Assembly: GCA_927441425.1 (NCBI GenBank)
Contig: CAKMKG010000013.1
Coordinates: forward strand, 124,001 to 188,000
Direction of reading: 5' to 3'
Origin: an uncultured Bacillota bacterium
GTDB lineage: Bacteria > Bacillota > Clostridia > Peptostreptococcales > Anaerovoracaceae
DNA: 64,000 nt
This document shows, piece after piece, positions 7,525-17,134 of this stretch; positions within the stretch are counted from its first letter, which is position 1; each line of letters begins with the position of its first letter. The translations under genes and the position numbers were made by a program. The notes beneath the pieces are model-generated. The model did not search any database. It was given only the letters and a program-made list of their open reading frames with translations, and was not told the DNA's origin.

Positions 7525-8964
7525 ATGACAGAGAAAGTAAAAGAAACTGAACATCTGGCGAGAACTTTAAAGCCACTCCATCTTTGGGCGTTGGCAGTTG
7601 GCCTCGTAATTTCGGGAAACTACTTTGGATGGAGCTACGGATACGGCACGGGAGGTCCTCTGGGATTATTCCTCGCATGTATCCCTGTAACAATTTTCTA
7701 TGGCACATTTATTTTCTGCTATACAGAGATGGCAACCATGATTCCTCACGCAGGAGGTCCATCCGCATATGCAAGAAGAGCCATGGGGCCGGCAGCAGGA
7801 TACTTTGCAGGAATCAGCTGTTTGATCGAATTCCTGTTTGCTCCTCCCGCAATTGCCCTCGCAGTAGGCGGCTATATACATAATATGGTTCCTGCAGTAC
7901 CTACAATGGCCGCAGCCATCGTCGCTTTTATTGTATTCGTATTTATCAATTTCTTGGGAATGCGTACTTCTGCCATATTTGAGTTGGTTGTTACAATTGT
8001 AGCGCTGGTGGGCTTATGTATTTTCTGGGCAGCCGCTGTGCCACATGCATCTATGGATAACTTCCTGCAGCCATTAATGGAAAATAATGGCTTTGAAGGC
8101 TTCCTGCAGTACATCCCAGGCGGATGGATGGGCGTAATGGCTTCCGTGCCGTTTGCAATCTGGTTCTACCTTGCTTTAGAAGGCGGAGCCATGACTGCAG
8201 AAGAAATGGTCAATCCGCAAAAGGACATCCCGAAGGGTTTCTTGACCGCTATGCTGACTCTGTTCATCATGATGTGTTTCACTCTGTATCTCACAGCCGG
8301 CATCGTTGATTACAACGTAGTATCCGCTGTCGACTTCCCGCTTCCTGCAGCTCTGGAAGCAGTATATGGGAAAGGTGCATTAACGCTTCTCGTTAACTTC
8401 CTAGGCTTATTTGGTCTGATCGCTTCCTTGAACGGAATCATCGTTGGTTCCTCAAGACAGCTGTTCGCAATGGCCAGAACCGGATATCTGCCTAAGATAC
8501 TTGCAACGGTAAATCATAAGCGCCATACGCCTACCGCTGCTTTGATCGTTGCTGGTTTGATCGGAATCGTTGCAGCATCCACAGGTTTGACTTTCGTCGT
8601 AATCACGCTTTCTGTATTCGGATCTGTTTGTCTATATTTCATCAGCTTGATCTCCTTCTTTATGCTGCGTGCAAAGGAACCGGATCTCAGAAGACCTTTC
8701 AAAGTAACGTCGGGTTACCTTGTTGGAGGCATCAGCATGCTGATGTGTATCTTCTGTCTGGTCAGCTTATTCATTACAACGGTTCCTGCTACGCTTCCGG
8801 AATCCAGTATCGCCTATATGATTTTCGGAGCAGTCAGTATCAATCCGCTGATCGCCACAGTTCTAATCTTTGTTGTAGCATACATCTGGTACTTTATCGG
8901 CGGCAGAAAGAAAATCAGACCGTTTGATGAAGAATTCGATGTTATGAATGATTTGGATGCATAA
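7525..8964 (+). CDS. eat: Ethanolamine permease, APC superfamily (Eat-type)
   Basis: A 479-residue amino acid/polyamine/organocation-family transporter with about 12 hydrophobic helices. The first begins at LHLWALAVGLVISGNYFGWS and the second region has the glycine-rich GTGGPLGLF. It resembles the ethanolamine permease branch (TIGR00908-like) rather than EutH. It would bring ethanolamine across the cytoplasmic membrane for the lyase encoded downstream. The start is the ATG at 7525, 7 bp after AGGAGGG. A longer frame from 7429 would run through the terminator hairpin and lacks a ribosome site. It is the first structural gene after the EutV-type leader, so it sets the regulated entry step. Confidence 0.9.
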   Translation: MTEKVKETEHLARTLKPLHLWALAVGLVISGNYFGWSYGYGTGGPLGLFLACIPVTIFYGTFIFCYTEMATMIPHAGGPSAYARRAMGPAAGYFAGISCLIEFLFAPPAIALAVGGYIHNMVPAVPTMAAAIVAFIVFVFINFLGMRTSAIFELVVTIVALVGLCIFWAAAVPHASMDNFLQPLMENNGFEGFLQYIPGGWMGVMASVPFAIWFYLALEGGAMTAEEMVNPQKDIPKGFLTAMLTLFIMMCFTLYLTAGIVDYNVVSAVDFPLPAALEAVYGKGALTLLVNFLGLFGLIASLNGIIVGSSRQLFAMARTGYLPKILATVNHKRHTPTAALIVAGLIGIVAASTGLTFVVITLSVFGSVCLYFISLISFFMLRAKEPDLRRPFKVTSGYLVGGISMLMCIFCLVSLFITTVPATLPESSIAYMIFGAVSINPLIATVLIFVVAYIWYFIGGRKKIRPFDEEFDVMNDLDA

Positions 8965-9004
8965 TCAGATTTTACAAAATTATTCAATTTCATAATGAAA
9001 CTGT

Positions 9005-9037
9005 CTTTAGGTGAAGGGAGTCCCCCTTCACCTAAAG
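9005..9037 (+). terminator. Strong stem-loop between permease and first shell gene
   Basis: CTTTAGGTGAAGGG pairs perfectly with CCCTTCACCTAAAG around a 5-nt loop. The tail is AT-rich but has no run of T, so it may attenuate or stabilise the 3' end of the permease message rather than fully stop transcription. Confidence 0.55.
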
Positions 9038-9083
9038 ATTCATTAAATTAATATTAGTTATATTTGAGAGGAGGATTTGAATA

Positions 9084-9413
9084 ATGGCAATTAGAGATGA
9101 TTTAATCGCATTAGGAATGGTTGAGACAAGAGGAGCAGTCGGTGCGATTGAAGCAGCGGATGCTATGGTAAAAGCTGCAAACGTTAGTTTGATCGGAAAG
9201 GTAAAGGTTGGAGGTGCCCTGGTAACCGTTATGGTTCGAGGAGATGTAGGCGCAGTGAAGGCTGCTGTTGATGCCGGTGCTGCCGCTGCAGAAAGAGTCG
9301 GCGAACTGGTAAGCTGTCACGTCATCCCGAGACCCCATCAGGATCTGGAACAGATACTCCCAAAACTGCCTGAAGTAAAAGTGACGAAGGAAAAGGCAAA
9401 CGCAAACGCATAA
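9084..9413 (+). CDS. eutM: BMC-domain hexameric shell protein (EutM/PduA-like)
   Basis: A single bacterial microcompartment (Pfam BMC) domain of about 95 residues: [20 protein letters not shown] at the start, [20 protein letters not shown] in the middle and [14 protein letters not shown] at the end. A Lys- and Ala-rich tail of about 14 residues follows. Such proteins form flat hexamers that tile the facets of the shell and have a small central pore. A GGAGG ribosome site precedes the ATG. It is one of two close single-domain BMC proteins in the operon (the other at 15431). Which one deserves the name EutM cannot be settled from sequence alone. Confidence 0.9.
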   Translation: MAIRDDLIALGMVETRGAVGAIEAADAMVKAANVSLIGKVKVGGALVTVMVRGDVGAVKAAVDAGAAAAERVGELVSCHVIPRPHQDLEQILPKLPEVKVTKEKANANA

Positions 9414-9434
9414 CAGGAGTGAGGTAAGCGAACA

Positions 9435-10856
9435 GTGAGCAAGGAAAGCATTTTAACAAGTGTAGGAATTGATATCGGAACGACTACGACAAAGCTGGTC
9501 ATTTCCTATTTGACGTTGTCGAATGTGATGCCGGGCAGTAGAATCCCCCGCATCGAAATCAGCAATAAGAGCTTGTTTTATGCCTCCGACGTACGGTTTA
9601 CACCATTTATCGATCGGGAAACCATCGACGAAGTAGCGGTCAGAAAAATGATCAGCGAAGAATATGAAAAAGCGGGAATTTCTCCGGAGAAAATCGATAC
9701 CGGAGCAATCATCATAACAGGGGAATCCGCAAAAAAAGAAAATGCGGAAAAACTTGTCCACGCTTTGGCAGAATTCTCGGGTGACTTCGTGGTGGCGACT
9801 GCCGGGCCGGAGCTGGAAAGCATTATTGCCGGTAAAGGATCCGGAGCTGAAGAGATCTCACGAAAAGAACGATGTATCTGTGCGAATGTGGACATTGGTG
9901 GAGGTACGACCAACATCGCTTACTATGATAACGGAGTATGTATTGGAAATGCTTGCCTTGAGGTTGGAGGAAGACTGATCGAAATCGATCTGCTCTCTCA
10001 TAAAGCAAAGTACTTGGCAAAAGCAAGCAGGATGATCTCTGAGATATTGCCCTGCAGCATGATCTTAAGCTTCAGCCCTGAGGCACAAAAACAAGGAATT
10101 GAGAAGATTCTCGCGCAGATGGTGAAATCGGTAGATGAGGTACTGTTCTCAGAATCCCCGTCTGATATCACCAGAGCCTTGACTGTCAACAACGACTTAC
10201 CGAAGGTTCTGCCCCAGAAAATCGTCTTCTCAGGAGGAGTGTCTAAGTACATCTATCAGAAATCCATCAATGACTGGTGGATCCACGGAGATGTGGGGCC
10301 GCTTCTGGCAGAAGCATATAAAAACGGCCGGGCATACCATACCTTTGAAGTCGCCCCAGGTGCCGAGACGATCCACGCCACGGTAATGGGAGCGGGGATC
10401 CATACGGTAAACGTATCGGGTTCCACAGTCACCGTAAAAAAGGACTGCCTGCCGATCAGGAATATTCCCGTCGTGATCCCGGAGATCAAAAATGGGCATT
10501 ACGACTGGATCGATCCTTCCAAACGGTTTCTGGATTCCTTACACAATTGTGTCGCATTGGGTATCCCCGTGCAGGATAAGCTGGATTTTCAAAGCGTTGA
10601 TGAATTGACGGAAATGATCGCGAGACAGCTTCCGCAAATCCCCAGCAGCCCGAAGGTGGTTGTGATGGAGCAGGATGTTGCCAAAGTCATCGGTCAGGGC
10701 ATTCGGAAGCGGCTTGGAGATATTGATCTTGTCTGCATCGATGGCATCAGAGCTTTTTCCGGAGATTATATCGACATAGGAAAAGCATTAAGCTATGCTG
10801 AGGCATTGCCAGTAGTCGTTAAAACTTTGATATTTAACGGCGGCGCCAGTTTCTGA
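9435..10856 (+). CDS. eutA: Ethanolamine ammonia-lyase reactivating factor EutA
   Basis: A 473-residue protein of the EutA family (ASKHA ATPase fold). The N-terminal GIDIGTTTTKLVISYL is the phosphate-1 loop, and NVDIGGGTTNIAYYDNG is the second phosphate loop. Reactivating factors use ATP to remove damaged cobalamin from ethanolamine ammonia-lyase so that fresh adenosylcobalamin can bind. It directly precedes eutB and eutC, as in other Gram-positive eut loci. The GTG start follows GGAGTGAGG at short distance. Confidence 0.94.
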   Translation: MSKESILTSVGIDIGTTTTKLVISYLTLSNVMPGSRIPRIEISNKSLFYASDVRFTPFIDRETIDEVAVRKMISEEYEKAGISPEKIDTGAIIITGESAKKENAEKLVHALAEFSGDFVVATAGPELESIIAGKGSGAEEISRKERCICANVDIGGGTTNIAYYDNGVCIGNACLEVGGRLIEIDLLSHKAKYLAKASRMISEILPCSMILSFSPEAQKQGIEKILAQMVKSVDEVLFSESPSDITRALTVNNDLPKVLPQKIVFSGGVSKYIYQKSINDWWIHGDVGPLLAEAYKNGRAYHTFEVAPGAETIHATVMGAGIHTVNVSGSTVTVKKDCLPIRNIPVVIPEIKNGHYDWIDPSKRFLDSLHNCVALGIPVQDKLDFQSVDELTEMIARQLPQIPSSPKVVVMEQDVAKVIGQGIRKRLGDIDLVCIDGIRAFSGDYIDIGKALSYAEALPVVVKTLIFNGGASF

Positions 10857-10914
10857 CGCCTGCAGTTAACAAGTTAATATGAAATAATAAAGGAATAGAG
10901 GGGGTGTCAGACAA

Positions 10915-12279
10915 TTGAAATTGATAACGAAATTGTTCGGGCATACATACCAATTTAAGGATATAAAGCAGGTTTTGGCAAAAGCCAACGAGCTCAAATC
11001 AGGAGATGTTTCAGCAGGACTGGCTGCAGAAGATTCCGCAGAAAGAATCGCGGCAAAGATCGTACTGTCTGAGCTATCTCTGGAAGACCTGAGGAAAAAC
11101 CCTGTGGTACCCGCCGAAATCGATGAAGTAACTCGAATCATCGAATCCGACGTAAATGAGACGATCTACAATGATATCAAGAATTGGTCGTTAGCTCAGC
11201 TAAGAGAATATATCTTAAATACGGAAACAACAGGTGAACAGATTAAGAGAATCAGCAGAGGCATGACATCAGAAATGGTAGCAGGCACGGCAAAGCTCAT
11301 GAGCAATATGGATCTGATCCTGGGCGCATCCAAAATTAAGATTACAGCACATTGCAATACAACCATCGGGCTTCCCGGAACGCTGGCTTCCAGACTTCAG
11401 CCGAACCATACAACCGACTCACCGGAAGGAATCCTGGCAAGCATGAGAGAAGGTCTTTCTTACGGCATCGGTGATGCCATCGTCGGATTGAATCCGGTGG
11501 ATGACTCTGTCGAAGCAACCATGCGTTCCCTGAATACGATCTATGAGTTTGTAGACAAGTGGGATGTTCCGACACAGATCTGTGTTCTGGCTCACATCAC
11601 AACCCAGATGGAAGCCTGCAGAAAAGGTGCTCCAACCCACTGTCTGTTCCAGTCCATTGCCGGATCTGAAGTAGCCAACTCAGCCTTTGGCATCAACAAA
11701 GAGATGCTGGATGAGGCGTATGCGTTAGGCTTGAAATATGGGAAAGGAACCGGACCGAACATCATGTATTTCGAAACCGGACAGGGATCCGAGCTTTCCT
11801 CCAATGGTCACCACGACTCTGATCAGGTTACCATGGAAGCAAGATGCTACGGTTTGGCAAGACATTACAACCCGTTCTTAGTCAACACAGTGGTAGGCTT
11901 TATCGGTCCTGAATATCTCTACGATGCAAGGCAGGTTATCCGTGCCGGGCTGGAAGACCATTTCATGGGCAAGCTGACAGGAATTTCAATGGGCGTTGAC
12001 GCCTGCTATACAAACCATATGAAAGCGGATCAGAACGATATCGAGAATTTGGCAGTATTACTGACAGCCGCGGGATGCAATTATTTTATGGGTATTCCGA
12101 TGGGTGATGATATCATGCTGAATTATCAGTGCACAAGTTATCATGATGTGGCAGCATTGAGAGAACTCATGAGAGTAAAACCACTTCCTGAATTCAACGC
12201 TTGGTGCGAAAAGATGGGCATTTTAAAGGACGGAAAACTTACTCCTATGGCTGGCGACGCCAGCATGTTCACACGATAG
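10915..12279 (+). CDS. eutB: Ethanolamine ammonia-lyase large subunit EutB
   Basis: The 454-residue catalytic subunit of the adenosylcobalamin-dependent ethanolamine ammonia-lyase (EC 4.3.1.7), which turns ethanolamine into acetaldehyde and ammonia. The N-terminus MKLITKLFGHTYQFKDIKQV matches EutB from other bacteria, the length is normal, and family blocks such as LGLKYGKGTGPNIMYFETGQG and CYTNHMKADQNDIENLAVLL are intact. The start codon is TTG, 9-10 bp after GAGGGGGTG. EutC follows after 16 bp. Confidence 0.97.
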   Translation: MKLITKLFGHTYQFKDIKQVLAKANELKSGDVSAGLAAEDSAERIAAKIVLSELSLEDLRKNPVVPAEIDEVTRIIESDVNETIYNDIKNWSLAQLREYILNTETTGEQIKRISRGMTSEMVAGTAKLMSNMDLILGASKIKITAHCNTTIGLPGTLASRLQPNHTTDSPEGILASMREGLSYGIGDAIVGLNPVDDSVEATMRSLNTIYEFVDKWDVPTQICVLAHITTQMEACRKGAPTHCLFQSIAGSEVANSAFGINKEMLDEAYALGLKYGKGTGPNIMYFETGQGSELSSNGHHDSDQVTMEARCYGLARHYNPFLVNTVVGFIGPEYLYDARQVIRAGLEDHFMGKLTGISMGVDACYTNHMKADQNDIENLAVLLTAAGCNYFMGIPMGDDIMLNYQCTSYHDVAALRELMRVKPLPEFNAWCEKMGILKDGKLTPMAGDASMFTR

Positions 12280-12295
12280 GAAGGGGGTGGCTGAT

Positions 12296-13195
12296 ATGAG
12301 CAATATGGAAGATAGTATTAAAACGATTGTCGAACAGGTTCTAAAGGAAATTGCAGTAACAGAGGTCGTGAAAACTTCTACGGGTGAAGCTGTCAAGGAT
12401 ATCTCTGCAAAGGGATTGACCGTAATTGACAGCGCTGATGTAATTGATCTTTCCACCATAGATCTTCAAACCCAGCTTTTGGTTCCAAATCCAAAGAATA
12501 AAGATCTGTACATGGATATGAAAAAGTCCACAGCAGCCAGAATCGGCGTGTGGAGAGCGGGCCCAAGACCATTGACGGAAACCCTGCTACGGTTTAGAGC
12601 GGACCATGCTGTTGCACAGGACTCGGTTATGGGTGAAATCTCGGAAGAGGATGCAGCCAAGTACAAAATGGTTTATGTTAAGTCCCCTTGTAGGGACAAA
12701 GATGAATATCTAACCAGACCTGAGCTTGGAAGAGTTCTCGACGAAGAGAGCCTCAAAAAGATAGAGAAGGAATGCGAGAAAAAGCCTCAGGTTCAGATTG
12801 TCGTTGCAGACGGGTTATCCAGCAAGGCTATGGAAGCAAACCTTCCCGACTTATATCCCGCCATGCTGCAGGGGCTGCAATCTATGGGAATCAAAATTGG
12901 AACCCCGATCATGGCTAAATACGCCAGAGTTGGACTGATGGATTCCATCGGAGAAGCGATCAAGCCTGATGTCTGCATCAACCTCATCGGGGAAAGACCC
13001 GGCCTGGGAACCGCAGAAAGCATGAGCGCTTACATCGTCTATAACCCAAGAGCCGGCGTGATAGAAAGTGAAAGAACAGTAATCAGTAATATTCATAAAG
13101 GCGGAACACCGGCCGTAGAAGCCGGAGCTGCCATCGCAACGCTGATCAAAAAGATTTTAGATGCTAAGGCGTCCGGCGTTAATTTAAAAATATGA
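12296..13195 (+). CDS. eutC: Ethanolamine ammonia-lyase small subunit EutC
   Basis: Small, cobalamin-binding subunit of the ammonia-lyase, 299 residues from the ATG at 12296. The upstream GTG at 12287 overlaps the GGAAGGGGG ribosome site and is unlikely to be used. The N-terminal segment MSNMEDSIKTIVEQVLKEIA is a short amphipathic helix followed by a flexible linker, the usual form of a cargo-targeting peptide for microcompartment lumen enzymes. The core has AARIGVWRAGPRPLTETLLRF and INLIGERPGLGTAESMSAYI, both typical of EutC. It would keep the EutB-EutC complex inside the shell. Confidence 0.95.
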   Translation: MSNMEDSIKTIVEQVLKEIAVTEVVKTSTGEAVKDISAKGLTVIDSADVIDLSTIDLQTQLLVPNPKNKDLYMDMKKSTAARIGVWRAGPRPLTETLLRFRADHAVAQDSVMGEISEEDAAKYKMVYVKSPCRDKDEYLTRPELGRVLDEESLKKIEKECEKKPQVQIVVADGLSSKAMEANLPDLYPAMLQGLQSMGIKIGTPIMAKYARVGLMDSIGEAIKPDVCINLIGERPGLGTAESMSAYIVYNPRAGVIESERTVISNIHKGGTPAVEAGAAIATLIKKILDAKASGVNLKI

Positions 13196-13214
13196 TAGAG
13201 GAGGTGCTGAGTAA

Positions 13215-13874
13215 ATGATTATAGAACCAATCAAACCTCAGGTTTTAGCAGTAAGATTAATCCCGAATGTTTCTTTCGATTTGGCACAGCAGTTTGGATT
13301 GTCCCCTGAACAAAGATCCATCGGGATGCTTACCGTTAATATGGATGATTCAACCTATACTGCCCTTGATGAAGCAACCAAGAGAGCGGAAGTAGAAGTC
13401 GTATACGCGAAGAGTTTCTATGCAGGAGCGGGGAATGCTTCCGGTCCAAGAAGCGGAGAAATCATAGGGATTTTGGCTGGCCCAAATCCTGCCGAAGTCC
13501 GCGCAGGAATCGATGCCTGCATCGACACTTTAGAAAATGAAGCATTCTTTTACACCCATGACGGCGGAGATACTGCATGGTATGCTCACACCATTTCCAG
13601 AACCGGAAGCTACCTTTCCAAGGCTTGCGGGATCCCGGAAGGCGAGCCTCTTGCATATCTGATCGCATGCCCTCTGGAAGCAATGTTCGGAATCGATGCA
13701 GCATTAAAAGCTGCAGAAGTTGATATGAAGGTTTTCTATGGACCACCATCAGAAACCAACTTTGGCGGCGCTCTGCTCACAGGTTCGCAAAGCGCCTGCA
13801 AAGCAGCATGTGAAGCATTCCAGAACGCCGTAATCGATGTTGCACAAAATCCGTTAAAATATCTGGGTGGTTGA
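13215..13874 (+). CDS. eutL: Microcompartment shell protein EutL (tandem BMC)
   Basis: A 219-residue trimeric shell protein with two circularly permuted BMC domains. Recognisable parts are IKPQVLAVRLIPNVSFDLAQ at the start, the SFYAGAGNASGPRSGEIIG pore-region loop and VFYGPPSETNFGGALLTGS in the second half. EutL trimers have a gated central pore thought to admit larger molecules such as cofactors. It follows eutC by 19 bp with a GAGGAGGTG ribosome site. Confidence 0.95.
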   Translation: MIIEPIKPQVLAVRLIPNVSFDLAQQFGLSPEQRSIGMLTVNMDDSTYTALDEATKRAEVEVVYAKSFYAGAGNASGPRSGEIIGILAGPNPAEVRAGIDACIDTLENEAFFYTHDGGDTAWYAHTISRTGSYLSKACGIPEGEPLAYLIACPLEAMFGIDAALKAAEVDMKVFYGPPSETNFGGALLTGSQSACKAACEAFQNAVIDVAQNPLKYLGG

Positions 13875-13890
13875 GACGAGGTGATCGAAA

Positions 13891-15378
13891 TTGGAACTTG
13901 ATAGAGATCTGGCTACGCTTCAAGAGGTTAGAAACCTTGTTAACGCAGCGAAAAAAGCACAGGACACCCTGAAGACCTTCACACAGGAACAGGTTGACAG
14001 GATCTGTCTTGCCATCGCCGAAGCCGGTGAAAAGAATGCCTGCCTGCTTGCTGATATGGCGGTCTCAGAATCAGGGATGGGAAAATATGAGGATAAGTGT
14101 TTTAAGAACTATTTCGCTTCAAAGGTCCTTTACGATTACATAAAGGACATGAAGACAGTAGGCATCATTGGAAAAGATGACGTAGAAAAGGTCTGGGAGG
14201 TTGCTGAACCGGTGGGTGTTATTGCCGGTATCGTTCCAACCACAAATCCTACATCATCAACAATATTCAAAGCCATGATTGCATTGAAGACACGAAATAC
14301 AATCGTTTTTTCACCACATCCTTCTGCGGCTGCCTGCACGAAAGAGGCTGCCAGAATCGTTCATGATGCAGCAGTAAAGGCAGGGGCACCGGAAGGGTGC
14401 ATCGGATGTATTTCCATGCCGACCCTTGAGGGAACCAACGAGCTGATGAAGCATAAGCATATCTCCATGATTCTTGCAACGGGAGGCAGCGCTCTGGTAA
14501 GAGCTGCTTACTCCAGCGGGAAACCGGCTCTTGGCGTAGGTCCCGGAAATGTTCCCGCCTTTGTCCACAGAAGTGCGGATCTGGCGAAAGCGGCAGAACA
14601 CATTCTCATGGGCAAAACCTTTGATAATGGCACCATCTGCGCATCGGAACAGTCAATCGTTGCAGAAGGCTGCATCTCAGATCAGCTCGTTGAAGAATTA
14701 AAAAAGAGAGGTGGGCATTTCCTCACCAAAGAGGAGACAGAAAAGGTTTCCAGAGTGGTCATCCTTCCGTCCCACGGTGTCAATCCGAAAATAGTAGGAA
14801 AAACACCTCAGTTTATCGCAGAGATGGCCGGTATCGACGTACCAAAGACCGCAAGGGTTCTCATAGCATCTCTTGATGGGGTTGGCCCCCAATGGCCGTT
14901 ATCCTATGAGAAGCTAACCACCGTGCTTGCGTACTATATCGTAAATGACTGGCACGACGGCTGTGAACGATGCATACAGCTGCTGGAACTGGGCGGAATC
15001 GGCCATAGTTTGGCAATCCACTGCACCGACATGGACGTGATAACGGAATTTGTACTAAAGAAGCCGATCTTTCGGATTTTGATCAACACCCCAGCGGCAT
15101 TGGGAGGCGTTGGTGCCACTACAAATCTTGCACCATCCTTTACTTTGGGCTGCGGTACATGGGGAGGTTCCAGTGTATCCGAGAATGTCGGACCGAAGCA
15201 TCTTCTGAATATAAAGCGGGCCGCATGGCATTCGGGGATACCCGAGTTACCGGCCGGCTTCGTGAAACCCCGGGAGACCGCTTCCAATTCCGCTTCCGTT
15301 GAACCGGACAGCTTAAACATCAACGAAAAATTAATCGCTGAAATCGTAGCGCAAGTGATCAAGAGTATGAACAAATAG
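13891..15378 (+). CDS. eutE: CoA-acylating acetaldehyde dehydrogenase EutE
   Basis: A 495-residue aldehyde dehydrogenase-superfamily enzyme that oxidises acetaldehyde with NAD and CoA to acetyl-CoA. The catalytic Cys is residue 250 in FDNGTICASEQS, and the cofactor region has VGVIAGIVPTTNPTSSTIFK. After the catalytic domain, a linker of about 20 residues leads to INEKLIAEIVAQVIKSMNK. This is an amphipathic C-terminal helix that fits a shell-targeting peptide at the end of the protein rather than at the start, as seen in several clostridial EutE enzymes. The TTG start follows GACGAGGTGATC. Confidence 0.95.
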   Translation: MELDRDLATLQEVRNLVNAAKKAQDTLKTFTQEQVDRICLAIAEAGEKNACLLADMAVSESGMGKYEDKCFKNYFASKVLYDYIKDMKTVGIIGKDDVEKVWEVAEPVGVIAGIVPTTNPTSSTIFKAMIALKTRNTIVFSPHPSAAACTKEAARIVHDAAVKAGAPEGCIGCISMPTLEGTNELMKHKHISMILATGGSALVRAAYSSGKPALGVGPGNVPAFVHRSADLAKAAEHILMGKTFDNGTICASEQSIVAEGCISDQLVEELKKRGGHFLTKEETEKVSRVVILPSHGVNPKIVGKTPQFIAEMAGIDVPKTARVLIASLDGVGPQWPLSYEKLTTVLAYYIVNDWHDGCERCIQLLELGGIGHSLAIHCTDMDVITEFVLKKPIFRILINTPAALGGVGATTNLAPSFTLGCGTWGGSSVSENVGPKHLLNIKRAAWHSGIPELPAGFVKPRETASNSASVEPDSLNINEKLIAEIVAQVIKSMNK

Positions 15379-15430
15379 CGAGGCGAAAGCGTTAGATTCA
15401 ATTTGTAATTTATAAAGGAGGAATATTCAA

Positions 15431-15721
15431 ATGGAAAGAAATACAAGCGCTCTGGGCATGATCGAAACAAAAGGCCTGATTGCTTCTATCGAGGCAATGG
15501 ACCAGATGCTGAAAGCTGCAAATGTTAAAATCGCAGGGAAAGAGCATGTTACCGGCGGATACGTAGCAGTCATGGTAAGAGGTGACGTTGGAGCGGTAAA
15601 AGCAGCAGTTGATGCCGGTGCGGCAGCAGCGCAAAGAGTTGGCGAACTCATCAGCGTTCATGTAATCCCAAGACCCCATGCGGAAGTAGAATGTGTGCTA
15701 CCTGTTGGAGATAACAAATAA
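15431..15721 (+). CDS. BMC-domain hexameric shell protein (second EutM/PduA-like)
   Basis: A compact 96-residue single BMC domain ([20 protein letters not shown], then [20 protein letters not shown], then [13 protein letters not shown]). It is highly alike to the product of the gene at 9084 but without the C-terminal tail, which points to an old duplication within the locus. It would contribute facet hexamers to the shell. It lies between eutE and the EutT-PduL fusion and has a perfect AAAGGAGG ribosome site. Confidence 0.92.
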   Translation: MERNTSALGMIETKGLIASIEAMDQMLKAANVKIAGKEHVTGGYVAVMVRGDVGAVKAAVDAGAAAAQRVGELISVHVIPRPHAEVECVLPVGDNK

Positions 15722-15780
15722 GGCAGTCGAAATCTGCAAAGGTAGATTTGCCCTAACAGGATTAGAAAGTGGTGATTACC

Positions 15781-17133
15781 TTGATCGTAACAGAAAGTGA
15801 TTTAAGAGCAAACTGGGCAAAGGAAAAGATAACGGTTTTAAGAATCCCACCTGGAAGTGTGATCACTCCTCCCGCACGCGAATTTATTAGTAACAAGGGA
15901 ATTCGTGTTGAAATCGATGGAGAAGGAGCGGTAGATTTTACCGGCTTGACCTATAATACTGTGATTCATAGCAAAAAGGACGAAGCGGTTCCCAAAACCC
16001 CTGCGGCAAAAGCGGTAAAACCGGAATATATGACGCATCTGAACGGAAAGAAACTGGTACTAAAATCTGATCCGGTTATTCGGCTCAGGGGGGAACTGGA
16101 CTCCTTTATTTCTCAGCTTGTGGAAACCCAGCTCTGGTTTATCAGCAAAGGCTACACCGGCATGGCAGAAAAGCTGGAAGAGGTTGTCGTCTTTTGCAGA
16201 AGCTTGATGCAAGCGGAAGTCCTGGAAAAGGAATTTGCATTTCCGCTGGTGTTTGGCTTTGATAAGGAGCAGCTGCGGGAAGTGAGCCATAATCCGATGA
16301 AATATTTCGGAGTGAAGCACTCCTTTGTATCCAGAAAGCATGGAATGAGCGTTGCGAAGCTTCACGTGCTTCGCGCGAAATCGAGAGAGGTGGAATTGAC
16401 TGCAGTCAATGCATTTGCAACAGCAGACGGAAAATGCAGCCGAGAGGATATCGTTTCCGCATTGAACCGGCTCTCAAGCGTTCTATATATTTTGGTCTGT
16501 CTGGAAAAAGCCAGAGTGAAAGAAGCCGGCGTGGAGAGGGTCATAGAAAAAGCCCGCCGGTTTGAAGTAAACATTGGCGTTTCCAACAGGCATATTCATT
16601 TAAGTCAGATGGATTTAGAGGCTCTTTTCGGGCAAGGGTATCAGCTGAAAAAGATGAGAGAGCTTTCTCAGCCCGGACAGTTTGCAGCAGTGGAAACTCT
16701 GGATGTCATCGGACCAAAGGGAAAAATCGACCGTGTGCGAATCCTGGGGCCGGTAAGAAAGGACTCCCAGGTTGAAATCAGCGTATCCGACAGTGTGAAG
16801 TTGGGCATCGAGCCTCCCGTCAGAGACTCGGGAGAGATCGACAGCACACCCGGAATTACATTGGTTGGCCCCCTTGCAAAGCTGGAACTGAAAAAAGGCG
16901 TTATCATTGCGAAGCGGCACCTGCACCTGGATCCTGGGACGGCTAACGAAATGGGATTAAAGGATAAGGATGTGATCACTGCATATTTGAAGACGGAACG
17001 ACCCATACGGTTGGAGGCGATCGGCGTGAGGGTCAGCGACCAGTATGCAACAGATCTTCATATCGATACGGATGAAGCAAATGCGGCCCTCGCAAAGAAC
17101 GGCGACACAGCAATATTGATTTTGGAGGTGTGA
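15781..17133 (+). CDS. EutT-type cobalamin adenosyltransferase fused to PduL-type phosphotransacylase
   Basis: About 450 residues joining two activities. Residues 1-255 look like an EutT corrinoid adenosyltransferase (MTHLNGKKLVLKSDPVIRLRG, then SHNPMKYFGVKHSFVSRKHG), which makes the adenosylcobalamin that EutB/EutC needs. The metal-binding CCxxC of the enterobacterial EutT is absent. Residues from about 260 onward are a PduL-family phosphotransacylase with its two zinc motifs, VSNRHIHLS (His271, His273) and KRHLHLDP (His380, His382), converting acetyl-CoA to acetyl phosphate and CoA. TTG at 15781 is preferred, since GTGGTG upstream can serve as the ribosome site; a GTG at 15769 would add four residues. 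The two parts are usually separate genes. Confidence 0.85.
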   Translation: MIVTESDLRANWAKEKITVLRIPPGSVITPPAREFISNKGIRVEIDGEGAVDFTGLTYNTVIHSKKDEAVPKTPAAKAVKPEYMTHLNGKKLVLKSDPVIRLRGELDSFISQLVETQLWFISKGYTGMAEKLEEVVVFCRSLMQAEVLEKEFAFPLVFGFDKEQLREVSHNPMKYFGVKHSFVSRKHGMSVAKLHVLRAKSREVELTAVNAFATADGKCSREDIVSALNRLSSVLYILVCLEKARVKEAGVERVIEKARRFEVNIGVSNRHIHLSQMDLEALFGQGYQLKKMRELSQPGQFAAVETLDVIGPKGKIDRVRILGPVRKDSQVEISVSDSVKLGIEPPVRDSGEIDSTPGITLVGPLAKLELKKGVIIAKRHLHLDPGTANEMGLKDKDVITAYLKTERPIRLEAIGVRVSDQYATDLHIDTDEANAALAKNGDTAILILEV

Positions 17134-17134
17134 T

